DNA from: Edolisoma coerulescens
Taxonomy: Eukaryota > Chordata > Aves > Passeriformes > Campephagidae
Direction: 5' to 3'
Assembly (NCBI GenBank): GCA_013397115.1
Contig: VWZW01006244.1
Location: 722,757-786,756 of the forward strand
Length of the DNA: 64,000 nt
Position numbers and translations under genes: made by a program
Part shown: piece by piece, positions 21,555 to 33,674 of the stretch
How positions within the stretch are numbered: position 1 is the first letter of the stretch
How the letters are laid out: each line of letters starts with the position of its first letter
Notes under the pieces: generated by a model
Databases searched by the model: none
The model's input: only the letters and a program-made list of their open reading frames with translations
Told to the model about the DNA's origin: nothing

Positions 21555-24500
21555 CTACATCTTCGTTAGGCGCAGAACATTGAGGCGCACAGGAAGGAAC
21601 GTGGCACCGGAGGCGTACTGGATCTCCCGGAGGACCCCTTCCCACTTCTTCTGCTCCTCATCATACCTGGGGAGAGGCAGACAGACAGTTAATGGTGAAG
21701 AAAGGTCTCTCCCTCCCTCCAGCTGCTCTCCATAGTGGTGGGAGCCCTGGTGTGATGTCCCATAAGAGTTATTTGGCCACAAGAATCCATGGGAGATGCA
21801 CAGGGACTTTCAGTCCTGGCATGCTCTGGTTTGGGGGACATGGATATCAGCACGTGGTCTTGCAGGGGAGGGGATATTTTTCCTCTGGGAAATGGGTTGA
21901 TGGCTCCAAGGTGGAACATCCACAGGGAAGGACAGCAGGATCCTCCTGAGGGTGCCAGAGCACCAAAATGAGGGACAGGAGCAGCCAACACTGCATTAGC
22001 AGCTGTCACAAAATGCTTTCTGCCCACTCTCCGCACATGTAAGACTATCTGCTTCCCACCCCGAGCAGTGGCTGTTCCCAGGGAGAGGAAGCATCGCACA
22101 GATGCTGCTCCACACCAAAGGGGAGGCTGGAACCAGCTCCAGGCAAAATGTCAAAGCAGCAACAAAGCCAAAGGAGCAGGTTTTCCCTGGCCTGTTGCTG
22201 TTTGAGGCTGGGAGAGATCACTGAAGCACCAATGTGCCCTCCAGCAGAGCACAGGGCAGACTTCCCGGAGACCCTGTGCTGAGCCTGCAGCCTTGTCCTG
22301 GGGTGACAACATCCATCTCACACTGACAGCATCAAGAAAGACAGAAATCATCCATTTCATCACTAACATCCCTCCCATGCTCCCTAGGACAGCCCAGAGG
22401 AAGATTATCACCTCCAAACATCGTTCAGCTCCGTTGGCACCAGCTCTCCTGACTCCGTCTCCACTGTGGCGAACCCCCCCAGCAGGTAGAGCACCCCAGA
22501 CAGGCTGACCAGGCTGACGGAGCTGCGCTCCTGAGGGAACTCAGTGAAGGTGTCCCACCTGCCATGTTGAGAGAGGGGACAAGTTAGAGCACCCTGGCCA
22601 CCCCCACACTGAGGGTGGCCTCGAATCAGGATTCAACAACTGAGCTCACTAGTGACAGATTCAGCTGTGAGGGTCTAGGTGGGATGGGACCATACCCTGG
22701 CTGTTTTTAGGGACAGCTGTTTCCATCATCATTGTTCAACTTTGTTTTGCTTTGAGTACATGGACCAGTGTGCCCCAGTGCTGGGACTGCAGCTGCAAGA
22801 GCCACCCAAAATCAGAGCCTTTATTGTGTTGGGTGAAGCTCTCAGGGAACCCAAGGACAGCACCAGCTGGTGAAACCACTTTGAGAATGAGCCCTGAGAT
22901 GATCCACAGCCCAACCACGATGACTTTGGTGATGCCCAGCTCTCTGAGGAACCACAGAACCATAGAATGGCTCAGGTTGGAAGGGACCTTAAAGATTATC
23001 TAGTTCCAACTCCCCTGCCATGGGCATATAAACTGGAGGAACTGACATTGGGAGTCACAAACAAACTCCAGAATGGCTGGAAGTTGCTGACTGTACACCT
23101 GCACCTACTCCCTGTGTAACCACAACTCAGGACATACTTGTTGGTGGCAATGTCATAGACCTCCACCGAGTTGGTCAGACCAGAGTCAGTCACACCAGCT
23201 GCCACGTAGATTTTGTCCTTGTGCACAGTGGCTCCGAACAAGGAGCGGGCGGTTTTCATGGGAGCCATCTCCTTCCACTCAAACTTGGCTGGGTTGTAGA
23301 CACACATCTTCTTCAGGCACTTCCTGGAGAAACACGAGAGGGAGAAGGAGTCTCGATCGCCTGCTAGGGGGTTGTTTTGCTCTGGAGGGGTTTGGGGGTG
23401 TCTGCTGGGCGGAAGTGGGGTGTCTGGGGAGGATTTTGCTCCTCCACATCAGCATGAGTGAGGAGCACACCCTTTGTTGGGTGTGCACCCAAGGATGTCC
23501 ATGCCTGGAGTCACCACTTGTGTGGGTAACACATCCCTCCTGCTGTGCCCGCTTTGGATAGGAGCCCTGAAAGCTCAGCTTTGTGCTCACACACCCGGAT
23601 ATAGGTCCATGTAACCAGCAGTCTCTTAGGACCTCTCACAGCCATTGTTTTAGTGCTCTTGATCCACTGTGATGCTGCAAAATACCCTCAGTGGTATCCC
23701 TGTCTCCAGGTGGGCAGTGCGAGGCGTGAATGTATGCACATTCACAACTTCAGACCATAACCCTTCCCAAGCAGGACCAGTCCTTTCTGGATTGTGGAAT
23801 GTTTGCTCTGCAAACACTCACACCTCTGCTGTGCAAAGCAGCCACTGTGATGCTCCCGAGAGAGGCTTTTCCTGCTGAGCTCATCTTGTGCAGGAGGGCA
23901 GGGTGGGGTCAGGGTGGGGTCAGGGTGGATGAGGTTTTTCCCTCCTGTTGCAAATACACGTCTGGGTTTGGCTATTGTGACCACTCTGCTCCACAAGTCC
24001 GAGACAGGAAACCCTAAAAGTGAAGGGGCTTCTTGCTCTTTGGTGCCTCTCCCAACCTGTGTGACATTTACTTTTTTGTGAGCAAAGGGGAACACAGAAT
24101 AGTCTGATTTGGAAGGATCTTTAAAGATCATCTCATTCCAACCCCCATGGGCAGGGCCACCTTCCACTAGACCGGTTTTCCTCAAAGCCCCACCCAGTAT
24201 GCCACCAGGGATGGGACAATACATTCCCTCTCCTGTAAGGACACTGCCACCTTCCTGATGTCCCTGTTGGCCTCCTAAGGTTTTGGAAAAGGCTGCAGGC
24301 ACAAAGGTGAGCTGAGAGGGAAGGATCCACATCTCACATCCCATCCAGCCCTCCTTAAACCAGGTTGAGGATGTACTAGCTCTGCACTCCCACTGGTTTG
24401 GGGGATTGACTCCTTGATCTTCTTTTGCTTTTTGACTTACTTGTCACTTCCTTTGCCTCCGATGACGTAGACAAGATCCTTGTGTGATACCACTGCATGG

Positions 24501-27500
24501 CCATAGACGGCGTAGGGAAGGGGATCAGCCTCACCCCACTTGAAGGACCTGGCTCAGAGAAAGATGGGAAGGAAAAGGATTTGCAGCTTGCTGGGTGACA
24601 CTTAGAGGACATGGCATTTCCCAGTCCTAGAGGTGAGCACAGAGTTGGACTCAGTCTCAGAAACACAACATCTGCAATGAGACAGGCTCAGCCAGTAAAT
24701 TTTGTTATCCTAAAAACAGGGTGACAATAACATATGCAGAATATTTGTGCTAATATCCATTATTTTCTTCAGTATCCCTACTCTTGGTCTTCAGGTAGGT
24801 GTAAGGAGCAATAACATCCCCTTGAGTCTCCTTTTCTCCAGGCTGAGCCCCCCCCAGCTCCTTCAGCTGCTCCTGGTGCTCCAGATCCTTCCTCAGCTCT
24901 GTTCCCTTCTCTGGGCTCACTCCAGCCCCTCAATGTCCTTCTTGTCATGAAGGGCCCAAAACTGGACTCAGGATTTGAGGTGCAGCCTCACCAGTGCCCA
25001 GCACAAAGGAAGAAACATTTCCCTGGTCCTGCTGGCCACAGTCCTGCTTATACATCCAGGATGCCACTGGCCTTCTTGGCCACCTGGGCACATGGCTGGC
25101 TCATGGTCAGCCACTGTCAATCAGAATAATGTCAACCAAATAAAACCAGAGATAAAGGGGTGCTGATCACATCTCTACCAGCTGCGAATTGACACTCAAA
25201 CCACCCCCTGAGCACTTAGCGGGGGCAGACAAACTCTTTCCCAGAGTCTGCAGGGGCAGATAAATGCCCCGTTCTGTGGGAATGGAACTGGTTTCAAATC
25301 TCTGCCTGAAAAACAGACTTGGAAGCACACACAGCTAAATATAGAGCAAGCAAAGGCTTGTTGATGCCTGCTGCTCTGTCTCTTTGGGGCAGAGAGCAGC
25401 AGGCTTTGGAAGATTCTGTCTCCTGAGAGCAGAACAGGATGGTGCCTTTTTATAAAGCTCATGAGCTAGCATGGGTCAGAGCCCATTGTCCAAAAATAAT
25501 CGGATATTAAGCCTGATATCAATCAGGATGAGCCATTCTGTGCCACATCTGAAAATTTTAAAAACAAGCTTTTCTGTTCAAAACCTCTTTTGGTGAGACC
25601 ACAGTGAATGTCACTGAACCTTTAATCAATGGGCAAGAGCAGAAGGTTTAGCAGAATGAAAAACTCCTCTGTACATGTCTCACATGAACATCTACTAATA
25701 TCAGTCCCAGATAACAAAATATCCCCATAAAGGCTCCCATCTCCAGGAGGCTCAATAAACAGAGCAGCTGGAGTGAGGCAGCTCAGAGCCCCAGGGCACA
25801 GCTCGAGACAGTCCCAGCATCCAGATACAGAGTTCAAGCCCTTCTCCCAAACCGTTTGACCCCTGGAGAGCTGGAGTCACTTTGCATGGCAGCTGCTCCA
25901 CCTCCTCCTCTAACCCTCCTCCCGCCCCACTCTCGCACTGAGCACTCACAGCCGGTCGTAGCACAGGACCGAATCCAAGGTCTTCTCTCCCTCCTTCAGT
26001 TCCTTCCCTCCGACCACAAAAATTGAGTTTTCTGCCTCTCCCAGGCCGAACAGGCAGCGAGGGGAGGGCAGTGGGGGCATCCCCAGCCAGTCTGCGTCCA
26101 GATGGTCGTACTGGAAGGGAACATATGGTCATTAGTGTGTGCTCACCATGCCCATTTGGTTAGCAAAAGTCAGGGTCCAGAGGATGAGGGGGAAGTCTGT
26201 TCCCATGTGCAGCTTGGTCACACCAGCAGCACTGTCTGCAATGTTCCTGTGGCTGTGCCTTTGTCACCTGGAGCAGGAGGGACATCTGAGAGCAAACCCA
26301 ATTGTGATAAACCTTTTGTGACAAGGCATAAGAGCAGAGATGGGTCTGCAGCAACATGTTCTCTCTATTCATCAAAGCCTGGACTTCATAGAATCAGAAT
26401 AAAGTTGGAAAATACCTCTGAGACCATTGGGTCCAACTTTTGACCTGTCACCTTCTTTTCAACTCCACGGCACTGAGTGCCACGTCTGGTCATTTCTTGA
26501 ACACCTCCAGGGATGGTGACTCCACCACTTCCCTGGGCAGCCCATCTCAATGCCTGAACAGCTTTCCAGTGAAAAAATTCTCCGTGATGTCCAACCTGAA
26601 CCTCCCTCAGTGCAGCTTGAGTCTATGTCCTCTCATCCTGTCACTGGTTGCCTGGGAGAAGAGGCCAACCCCCACCTGGCTGCAGCCTCCTTTTAGGGAG
26701 GTGTAGAGAGGGATAAGCTCTCTCCTGAGTCTCCCCTCCAAACCTGGAACTTGGAACAAACTTGGTCATCTTTGGGTGCAAGACTTCCATGTTGGACTTG
26801 AAATGGATTGTTCCTGGGACTGGAGGAGTGCAAGCATTTCAATCTTGGAAATTTTCCTGAACTTTTCATATGTAGAACACCTCACAGTGTTTCATCCTGG
26901 TGTTTTCCATCTCTCAGGGTGGTGCCAGCAATGTTGGCTACACAGATAAAGTGTGCCAGACCCATCTGACAGATGAGCAAGCTTCTGGATCAGATCACCA
27001 AATCCTTGGACATCTGTAGGTCAAGGCATTGTCTCATATCCCACCAGAAAAAAAAAACCCACCAAAAAAAAACCCCCCTGAGACTGAGGACTCTGTGCAC
27101 TGGGGCTTAATGGGAACTGGGGCAAAAAAAATTAATGTAGGTTGATAGCAGAGAAGAGAGGGATGTGTTGCAGCCAATTTTGTGGGACTGCAGGATGAAG
27201 CTGTGACGCAGCATTGCCTGGAGCACTGTTTGCTGTGGGCTCAGGCCAAGGAGCTTCAGCCTCATGGGTTGGCTCCAAAGACTCAGCCTCAGCTGGGTGC
27301 CTGTGGTTTTTGTCTCTTTGTAAGCTGTGGTCCACACATGTGTTATTTATAGTGTAACCCTGAGCAGCTCAGTCATCAGGATAGTTCCTGCTTCTTGATG
27401 GATTCAGCATTGTTTTCGAATCATAAATCTCCCAAGCGACAAAGAAAGGATACCCTTTTCCATCCGAAATGTCAATGGAATCATTTTGCTCCTGCCAAAA

Positions 27501-30500
27501 TCTGCAAGGCCCCTGGGATTTATCAGCATTTTTATATCTTGGTGCCTGTCCTTAAATCTAAATTATCCCTGACCTGGTGGCCCTGGCTTCAGCAGGGGGA
27601 ATGTGAAATTTGGGAGGATAGAAACGGTCAGAAGGTGTAGGGAGCTGCGGCACAGTGGATCAAGAGCTTGTCATAGAGGTGCATGTCTAACTATGTCATT
27701 TCAGCTGAAAAAAAGGGCTCAAAACTTCTCTTGCTCATACGACAACCATGAGCTACATAATGACATTGATGTAATAAATTAAATTGATGGCACTCTCCAA
27801 CCCCAGGACTTGTCTGATTCTCCCAAGCACGAGTGTCATGGGGAGGTGTGGAGGGACTGCTGTCCCCTTCTTGTGGGGAAGAGCTAAAAATGACCCCACG
27901 ATGCTCAAGGCATTTGCCACTGAGTCAGTGGCAAACTGGGAGCTGAACAGAGAAATCTTGCTTTCTGCAGATTAGAACCACAGAGTACTTTGGGGGAAAG
28001 GACCTCCAAAAGTCTTTCATCCAATCCCCGTGTTCAAAGGGGCACAGATTTGGAGAGATTAGAGAAGACTGCCAGGGCTTTGTGCAGTCAAATATTAAAT
28101 GTTTCCAATGAATGTTTCCAGTGTTGGCCCACCCCTGGAAGTGTCCAAGGCCAGGTTAGATGGAGCTCTGAACAACCTGGTCTAGTGGAAGGTGTCCCTG
28201 CTCACGGCAAGGGTTTGGAACTAGGTGATCTTCAAGGTCCCTCCCAACCCAGGCCACCCTATGATTCTATGTGACCTCTCTGGACCCTGCTCCACCTCTG
28301 CTGGGAAGATTGGTCTTCAGGCACAGGTTTGGGCTGAATGCATCTGCCTGCTCTTTCACAGGTAACTGATGGGGTTGGACACATCTCTGTTGTCATGGAT
28401 TGTCCAATGTGAAAGGCTGTATCTCAAACAGGACACCCCCAGCACTTCCACAGCTCTCCCACTCTCTCCTGCTTTCTAGGGCTGGGGGCTCTCCCTCCTG
28501 GCTTCTCATTCCCTGGACTTCCCCTGGCCTGCACAACCTCCTTCCCCTTTCCAGGTGAGGACAAGCATGGTCCCTGCGTGATGTGCAGCCCTTCTGATGA
28601 GGGCAATGAGTCAAGCGAGTGGATCAGGGCTCTATGTCTCAACTTGGCAACCACCCTCATTTTATCCTTTCTGCCTGGAGATGTTATTGTTTTCCCCAGA
28701 AGATGTGAGCCTGGGACACGTTATTGTTTCTTCCCAGAAGACTTGAGCCATGGAGAGGAACAAAAAAAGTATTTCTGGGCATGGGGGGAAGAACAGAGGA
28801 TTTACTGGATTCCTCGGGGTCAGCAGGAAGGGTAGGCGCCTTGCCTTAGCCGTCTACAGGGAAAGAAATCTGGGCCACAGCCCAGGCTGGGACTCAGATT
28901 GCCTGTACAGCTCAATCCAGCCACAGTTTGGTCACTGCTGAGTTAGAACAGCCACTTTCCCTGAGGAGTATCCCCACATGGTGGTTTCCCCCTCACAGGA
29001 TAGAAATGGCCGAGGCAGAGACTCTGACCTGGAACAAACCCATCTCCAGGGGCAGGAGAAGGACTAGGAATGGGGCACATGTTGGGAGGCAAGACATGCC
29101 CTGTGTCCTTGGGGTGTTTGCTCTGGCTGCAGCTGCTGCTGCTGCTCCTTTTTTGGCACCTGGCAGCATCACCCTTTGGTTTTGCTGAGGTTCATAACCA
29201 GGGAACACAGCGGATGCAAAGCAGAACCTGGGTCTGATGCCACAAATCTCCCAGTTCATGAACCCTATGGCAGCCAGGGCTTGGCCACATTCACTGTTCT
29301 AAACAATCTTTCATTCAGAATTTGGATCAGGAAGGCTTGTTCCTATTTCCTACTCCTTCAAACCTTCTTCCTCAACCACCAGAACCACCCCTCAGTGGCA
29401 CTGCCTTAAAAATAAAGGGAGAAGAACCTCTAGTAAAGCAACTCAGATTCTTCTCTTTCATTTACGACTTTCATTTTAACACCATGTGACAACAAATATT
29501 ACAGACTTTACATGGAAGCTAAAGCCTGGTGATGCTCCCAAGCGGTCAAAGAAACAAAAGAAAGATTAAGGTAGTACCTGTAGGAAGTAGGAACTCATGG
29601 GATCCTCTTTGCTGTCCTCATTGTAGTACAATCCTCCAACAATGAAGATCTGATTCTCCTTGGTCACCAGACTGATGTGGTTCTTTGGGATTTGAGTAGA
29701 CAGGGAGGCAAAATAGCACTCGTTGGCATTGGGGTCATATGCCACTGCTCCATTGTCGCTCACCATGAAAATAAGGTCCTGGAGGAACATCCCAAAGCGC
29801 ATCGTGTCATTCAAGATCCCAGGGAGAGCCTCCTCCTCTGTGTCTTCCCCTTCATCTACTGCTCCATTGACCACATTCTCCTTCGCTTGATTCTCACTGT
29901 TCTTCTTCACTTTCTTCTTCTTCACCACAGTGAATTTGCCTTTCTGGGCATCCTTCACCATCTGCAGCTTCTTGAGCAGCTCTGGGCTGGACTTGACCAT
30001 GGCATGCTTCTCCACGTGATCCGTGATGTAGTTGTTTGGCATGAGGCGGAAGCGGATGCTTTCAAAGATGACAGGCAAGGCCTTCTGCCGGCTCTCATGG
30101 TCCTTGGTCCCCACCCACTTCATCACCACCTCAAAGACACTCTCTTCCTTCTCGATGTTGAGGGAGTCACTGGAGATGATGGCAATCAGCTCATCAGGGG
30201 AGAGCTGGTAGAACTCCTCGTCCCGGGAGACCAGTGCGAAGCGGTCACAGATGAAATCCCGGGCGGCCACGGCCAGCCGGGCACAATCCAGCATCAATCC
30301 CAGCCGGAAGATGGCCAGGCAGTTGCTGAGGCAGAGCCGCTTCTGCAGGAAGGACACGCACACAGTGAAGATGGAGGGGATCTGGAACATGTTGGCCACG
30401 GAGAAGATGTCCTGCACATTCTGCTCGGTGATCTCCAGCTCGGAGGTGTAGATGTAATGGAGGATCTTGCCCATGACATCTGGATCGACATCTTCCAAGC

Positions 30501-30723
30501 TGACCTCCCTCTTCTTGCTCTCTTCCATGTCTGAGAGGAACATTGCCCGGAAATAGGGGCTGCAGGCTGCCAGCACCAGCCGATGGCAGGGAAACTCCTT
30601 CCCTTTGACTTTTAAGACACAGTCCAGGAACTTATTGTGGTCCAACATATCTTTGAGTCCATCCTGGAGAAGAGTTTGCTGGTAGAGACGCAATTCTTCC
30701 ACTTGATCAAGAGGCAAACCCAT
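21555..30723 (-). CDS. KLHL40: KLHL40, muscle Kelch-like BTB/BACK protein (6 exons, 619 aa)
   Basis: Exons on the complement: 29578-30723, 25950-26110, 24441-24548, 23138-23323, 22412-22558, 21555-21666. All have GT-AG introns with matching phases, and the total is 1860 nt (619 codons plus TAG; human protein 621). The first ATG, at 30723, has a strong ACCATGG context; the frame is open upstream but only reaches a GTG. Domains: BTB about 31-128, BACK about 133-240, a Lys-rich then Glu-rich linker about 262-298, and kelch repeats from about 330 to the end (GG doublets in IVGG, VVGG, VIGG and LLGG). The C-terminus ends in LRLTKM, which with the BTB start separates it from KLHL41. In mammals the protein is sarcomeric, a CUL3 adaptor that stabilises nebulin and leiomodin-3 in thin filaments; loss causes nemaline myopathy. 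No defects seen. It is inverted relative to human ZBTB47 and HHATL. Confidence 0.97.
22950..23026 (-). mobile_element. CR1 LINE 3'-end fragment in KLHL40 intron 4
   Basis: Plus strand shows ACCATAGAATGGCTCAGGTT, then AAGGGACCTTAAAGATTATC and CCTGCCATGGGCA, the reverse complement of the CR1 terminal 75 bp. It lies 112 bp from the start of exon 4's 3' neighbour and does not disturb splice sites. Confidence 0.85.
24092..24200 (-). mobile_element. CR1 LINE 3'-end fragment in KLHL40 intron 3
   Basis: Conserved CR1 end words (ACAGAATAGTCTGATTTGG, ATCTTTAAAGATCATCTCA, CCTTCCACTAGACC) are present in reverse orientation. Diverged and short. Confidence 0.8.
24755..25125 (-). mobile_element. CR1 LINE internal 3'-proximal fragment in KLHL40 intron 2
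   Basis: Contains the block that lies further inside CR1 than the common 3' tail: CTCCAGGCTGAGC, CAGCTGCTCCTGGTGCTCCA, AATGTCCTTCTTGTC, GGCCCAAAACTGGACTCAGG and GGATGCCACTGGCCTTCTTG. It sits on the minus strand relative to CR1 sense. No intact reading frame. Confidence 0.85.
26386..26750 (-). mobile_element. CR1 LINE 3'-end copy in KLHL40 intron 1
   Basis: Starts with CATAGAATCAGAATAAAGTT and runs through GGTCCAACTTTTGACC, CACCTCCAGGGATGGTGACT, CCCTGGGCAGCCCATCTCAA and TCTCATCCTGTCACTGG. It is about 365 bp long, one of the longer copies in the window. Confidence 0.88.
27975..28125 (-). mobile_element. CR1 LINE 3'-end fragment (left arm of an inverted pair)
   Basis: ACCACAGAGTACTTTGGGGG, GACCTCCAAAAGTCTTTCAT and AGTCAAATATTAAATGTTTCC resemble a diverged CR1 subfamily in reverse orientation. 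It lies directly before a second CR1 in the opposite orientation, within KLHL40 intron 1. Confidence 0.6.
28130..28271 (+). mobile_element. CR1 LINE 3' end (right arm of an inverted pair)
   Basis: Sense orientation: CCCCTGGAAGTGTCCAAGGC, CTGGTCTAGTGGAAGGTGTC, GGTCCCTCCCAACCCAGG and the terminal TATGATTCTATG octamers. Confidence 0.9.
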
Positions 30724-30920
30724 GGTGAGGAGTAACGGCTCGTTCTTTTCCACAATCCTTCTTTTATGGATAAATATTGGCTATATCTATACCTGAGTAA
30801 GGAAACTTGCTCAAAGCAGGGCTCGCAGCCTCGCGGGCTTCCCAGACTGTCGGCACAGTGGGAATGTGAAACGCTCGCTACGCTCCCAGCTGTCTGTGTA
30901 CTTCAGTTTCCAGCTCAGGG

Positions 30921-30932
30921 CTTTATATATAG
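30921..30932 (-). promoter_or_regulatory. TATA box / MEF2-like site of KLHL40
   Basis: On the minus strand this reads CTATATATAAAG, about 200 bp upstream of the KLHL40 ATG. It contains both a TATAAA core and a 10-mer (CTATATATAA) that fits the MEF2 consensus YTAWWWWTAR. If it acts as TATA box, transcription would begin near 30895, leaving a 5' UTR of about 170 nt. Confidence 0.55.
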
Positions 30933-31036
30933 ACACGGCGCTGCAGAGCTTACGGAATCCATACTGCAGCATGTGTAAGCCGATCACCCTCTAATATGAC
31001 ACATTGGACAAGGAGGAAGGGAGGGGGTCGGGGGAA

Positions 31037-31042
31037 CAGCTG
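31037..31042. promoter_or_regulatory. E-box CAGCTG upstream of KLHL40
   Basis: Palindromic CAGCTG, the form favoured by MyoD-family factors, about 110 bp upstream of the TATA-like box. A TGAGTCA (AP-1-like) word lies nearby at 31084-31090. Short motifs, so suggestive only. Confidence 0.3.
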
Positions 31043-31279
31043 TAATTCCAGCCTCAGTAATTCAGGAAGGGTCTGTCAGCTCATGAGTCACCGCGGGGGG
31101 AGCAGGAGGTTTCGCTGCCGTGACACCACAGGGGACGCGTGCGACCCATGGGCTTGGGAAGCGGTGTCTGGGTGAACCTAACAGCCCAATCTGCCTTTTG
31201 GGTCATGGGTGGCAAGGCTGGGACTTCTTCCTGATGATGCTAAACGGACTGCTCCAAAAGTACCAGACCTTTAGCTGTG

Positions 31280-31289
31280 CTAAAAATAG
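31280..31289. promoter_or_regulatory. MEF2 consensus site upstream of KLHL40
   Basis: CTAAAAATAG matches the MEF2 consensus at all ten positions, about 350 bp upstream of the TATA-like box. It fits the muscle-restricted expression known for KLHL40. Confidence 0.4.
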
Positions 31290-31583
31290 CCCATGAAGTC
31301 AAAGCTGGAAAGATGCGCTAAGGGAAGGTCTTATGTGGGCTTTGTGGCATCCCCAGCTCCAGCCAGCTCCCGCCCAGGGCTGCTTTGCTGCACAGGTTTG
31401 TCCTTTATTCTCCTCTAGAGTCACTTTTCAGGGGTCTGGAAGGGGGTGGGAAATGGAGATGGAGATGCTTATTTACAGCCCTGTATGGGATATGAGATCT
31501 GTGCTGGAAGTTACTTTAAAATTCTCACTAAAGCTGGAGATTCGAGGATTGAGGGAGAGGGATGGCTCTTTTTCCCTGCAATA

Positions 31584-31711
31584 GGTGGTGGAGCGACTGT
31601 CCCTGGAGGTGTTTAAGGAAAGACTGGACGTGGCACTCAATGCCATGGTCTGGTTCAATCATAGGTTAGAGTCAATCCCAGAGCTCTTCCAGCCTCACTG
31701 ATTCTGTGACT
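31584..31711 (+). mobile_element. CR1 LINE 3' end
   Basis: Sense orientation: TCCCTGGAGGTGTTTAAGGA, AGACTGGACGTGGCACTCAA, then a diverged tail ending CACTGATTCTGTGA. Confidence 0.8.
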
Positions 31712-33122
31712 GTGTCATACATGCAAATGGGCCCCAATGGCACAGTTTCTGGGCACCTTGGCACCAATAAACCCATCTTTTCCAGATCTTGGTGACAGAG
31801 AGAGTGTCTGAGGCAGAACAGAAGTAAAGGAAATGCAATGGTGGGCTTCAACGCACAGATTAAGACATCTAAACACAAATACCTTCTAGTAAATTGAGGG
31901 TCCCCTGCTCAGGCCTTCTGGTTCATCACCCCCATGATGAAGTCTAGAGCCACAGCAGGACAACCTGCTTGGCCTTGAGCTGATGCTCCAGCATGGCTGA
32001 GTTCTCCAGCAGGTCTTGTGTCCTGCTTGCCTGCCCACGGATATCTAGGAAGTCCCATGGGCCCTGAAATGGCCAGTCCAGGTCCAGCTATTCCCAGAGA
32101 GCTCACAAAGAAGCAAATTAGTTTTGACAGACATGGGTGAGCAGAGTAGCTATAATTATTTATACCTATAGTAAAACTCGTGCATGAATCTGTTTTATCT
32201 CTTACTGTGGACCCTTTGGGCTGTCTGACACTCAGTGATGGCACAGATTTAATTAACGATTTAATTAAGTCTATGAAAAAATATTAGCCACTATTCTCAG
32301 TGTATTTAAAGCCACATAACCCCTTACCCTGGCACGGATATATTTATAAAAATTGCCATGGTGGTTATCTCTAGAAGTGGTAAGAGGGAGGGAGCTGTAC
32401 TGGTATGAATCCCTTCTGTACTGGTGTGGTTCCAGCAGCATCTGGGAAGTACCAATATAGCAGGGAAATAATCACAAGCTGTTTTCAGAGCCCACATCAT
32501 AAGCTCTTCTGTGCTGCTCATCTGTGACGGGATCAAACGCTGAGTGCTGATCTTTGAACTGGGTCGAACTTCGGGAATATTTACTCCCTGACATCTGGGG
32601 CTGGACACCCCCATCCTCCCCTCTCTGCTCCCTCTGCATTAGCTCTGTGCCATCCCAAGTTTAATCCTGCGTTGCTGTGCCACCAGCTGGGATTTCCCCC
32701 CGCCCTCTGCCTTTAATCTCCCTTGAGCTCTGCACTGTTTTCCTTTTCGTTGTGCTGCCATCCGAGTTTTGCTTCCTTATTCCCCACCCTATGAGGTGCC
32801 ACTGCTAAAATGCAGCCACAGCCCTTCCCAAAGGAGCTCTGGGACCTGGTAGGTCTCTGGCTCTCCCAGGGAAAAAGCACTGTGCTGGTCCCAAACCTGC
32901 TCTGGGGACTCCTTGGGTGTCAGTGGCTCTGCCCAGCATCTGGAGCAGAACCAAGGCTTGGGGAAGCAGCCCTGGTTTTCCAAGAGCTCTGTCTCCTGGG
33001 TGCACCGTCCCCCAGATCTGACAGGGCCACAGCCAGGGATTTCCAATGACCAGTGGACTCCAACAGTCATTAAGTGTGCCCCCAGGTGGGCAACAGTCCC
33101 CCAGGCCATGGGAGTGGGTGAA

Positions 33123-33674
33123 TGTCCTGGTTTTGCCTGGGACAGAGTTCATTTTCCTCCTATAGTGCTGTGTTTTTCCTGATTTAGGATGAGGATAATA
33201 ATGTTAATAACTCACCCATGTTTTGTCTCTTGCTGAGTCGTTCTCACCTGAGTCAAGGATTTTCCGCATCTCACGCTCTGCCAGTGAGGAGTTGCACCAA
33301 AAGCTGGGAAGTAGCATGGCCAGGAGAGCTGACCTGAACTGGCCAGAGGGATATTCCCTTCCACAGAACGTCATTCCCACGATACAAACTGTGGAAATTA
33401 CCCAGGAGAGAGCCAATTTGCTGTCTGGGGACAGGCTGGGCATCAGTCAGTGGGTGATGAGCAATTGTGTTGTGCATCACTTGTTTCTCTTAAGTTCTGT
33501 TGCTCTTTCTCCTCTCCTTATCATTATTATTATCATCACTATGTTTTGTTTCAAATGTTAAACTGTTCTTATCTCAACAGATTTACCTGTTTATCTTTTC
33601 TTTCTGATTCTCCTCCTTATGGGGGGCGAGGAGGAGTCACCGAGTGAGAAACTGTGTGGGATTAAACCACGACA
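33123..33674 (+). mobile_element. Solo endogenous-retrovirus LTR with imperfect 5-bp target duplication
   Basis: The block starts TGTCCTGGTTTTGCCTGGGA and ends AAACCACGACA, the termini of a very common avian ERV LTR. Between them are the expected AGTCAAGGATTTTCCGC, CTGGCCAGAGGGATATTCC, GGTGATGAGCAATTGTGTTG and CATCACTTGTTTCTCTTAAG words. It is about 552 bp with TG...CA ends, flanked by GTGAA on the left and GTGAG on the right (4 of 5 match). No gag, pol or env sequence adjoins it, so it is a recombined solo LTR, moderately diverged. It lies about 2.2 kb upstream of KLHL40's promoter. Confidence 0.85.

Noticed and set aside
29677..30534. 285-codon plus-strand frame
   Set aside because: It is antisense to KLHL40 exon 1, which is clearly coding on the minus strand.
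30724..30753. N-terminal extension of KLHL40 by ten codons
   Set aside because: The upstream codon is GTG, not ATG; the ATG at 30723 has a strong Kozak context and matches the family start.
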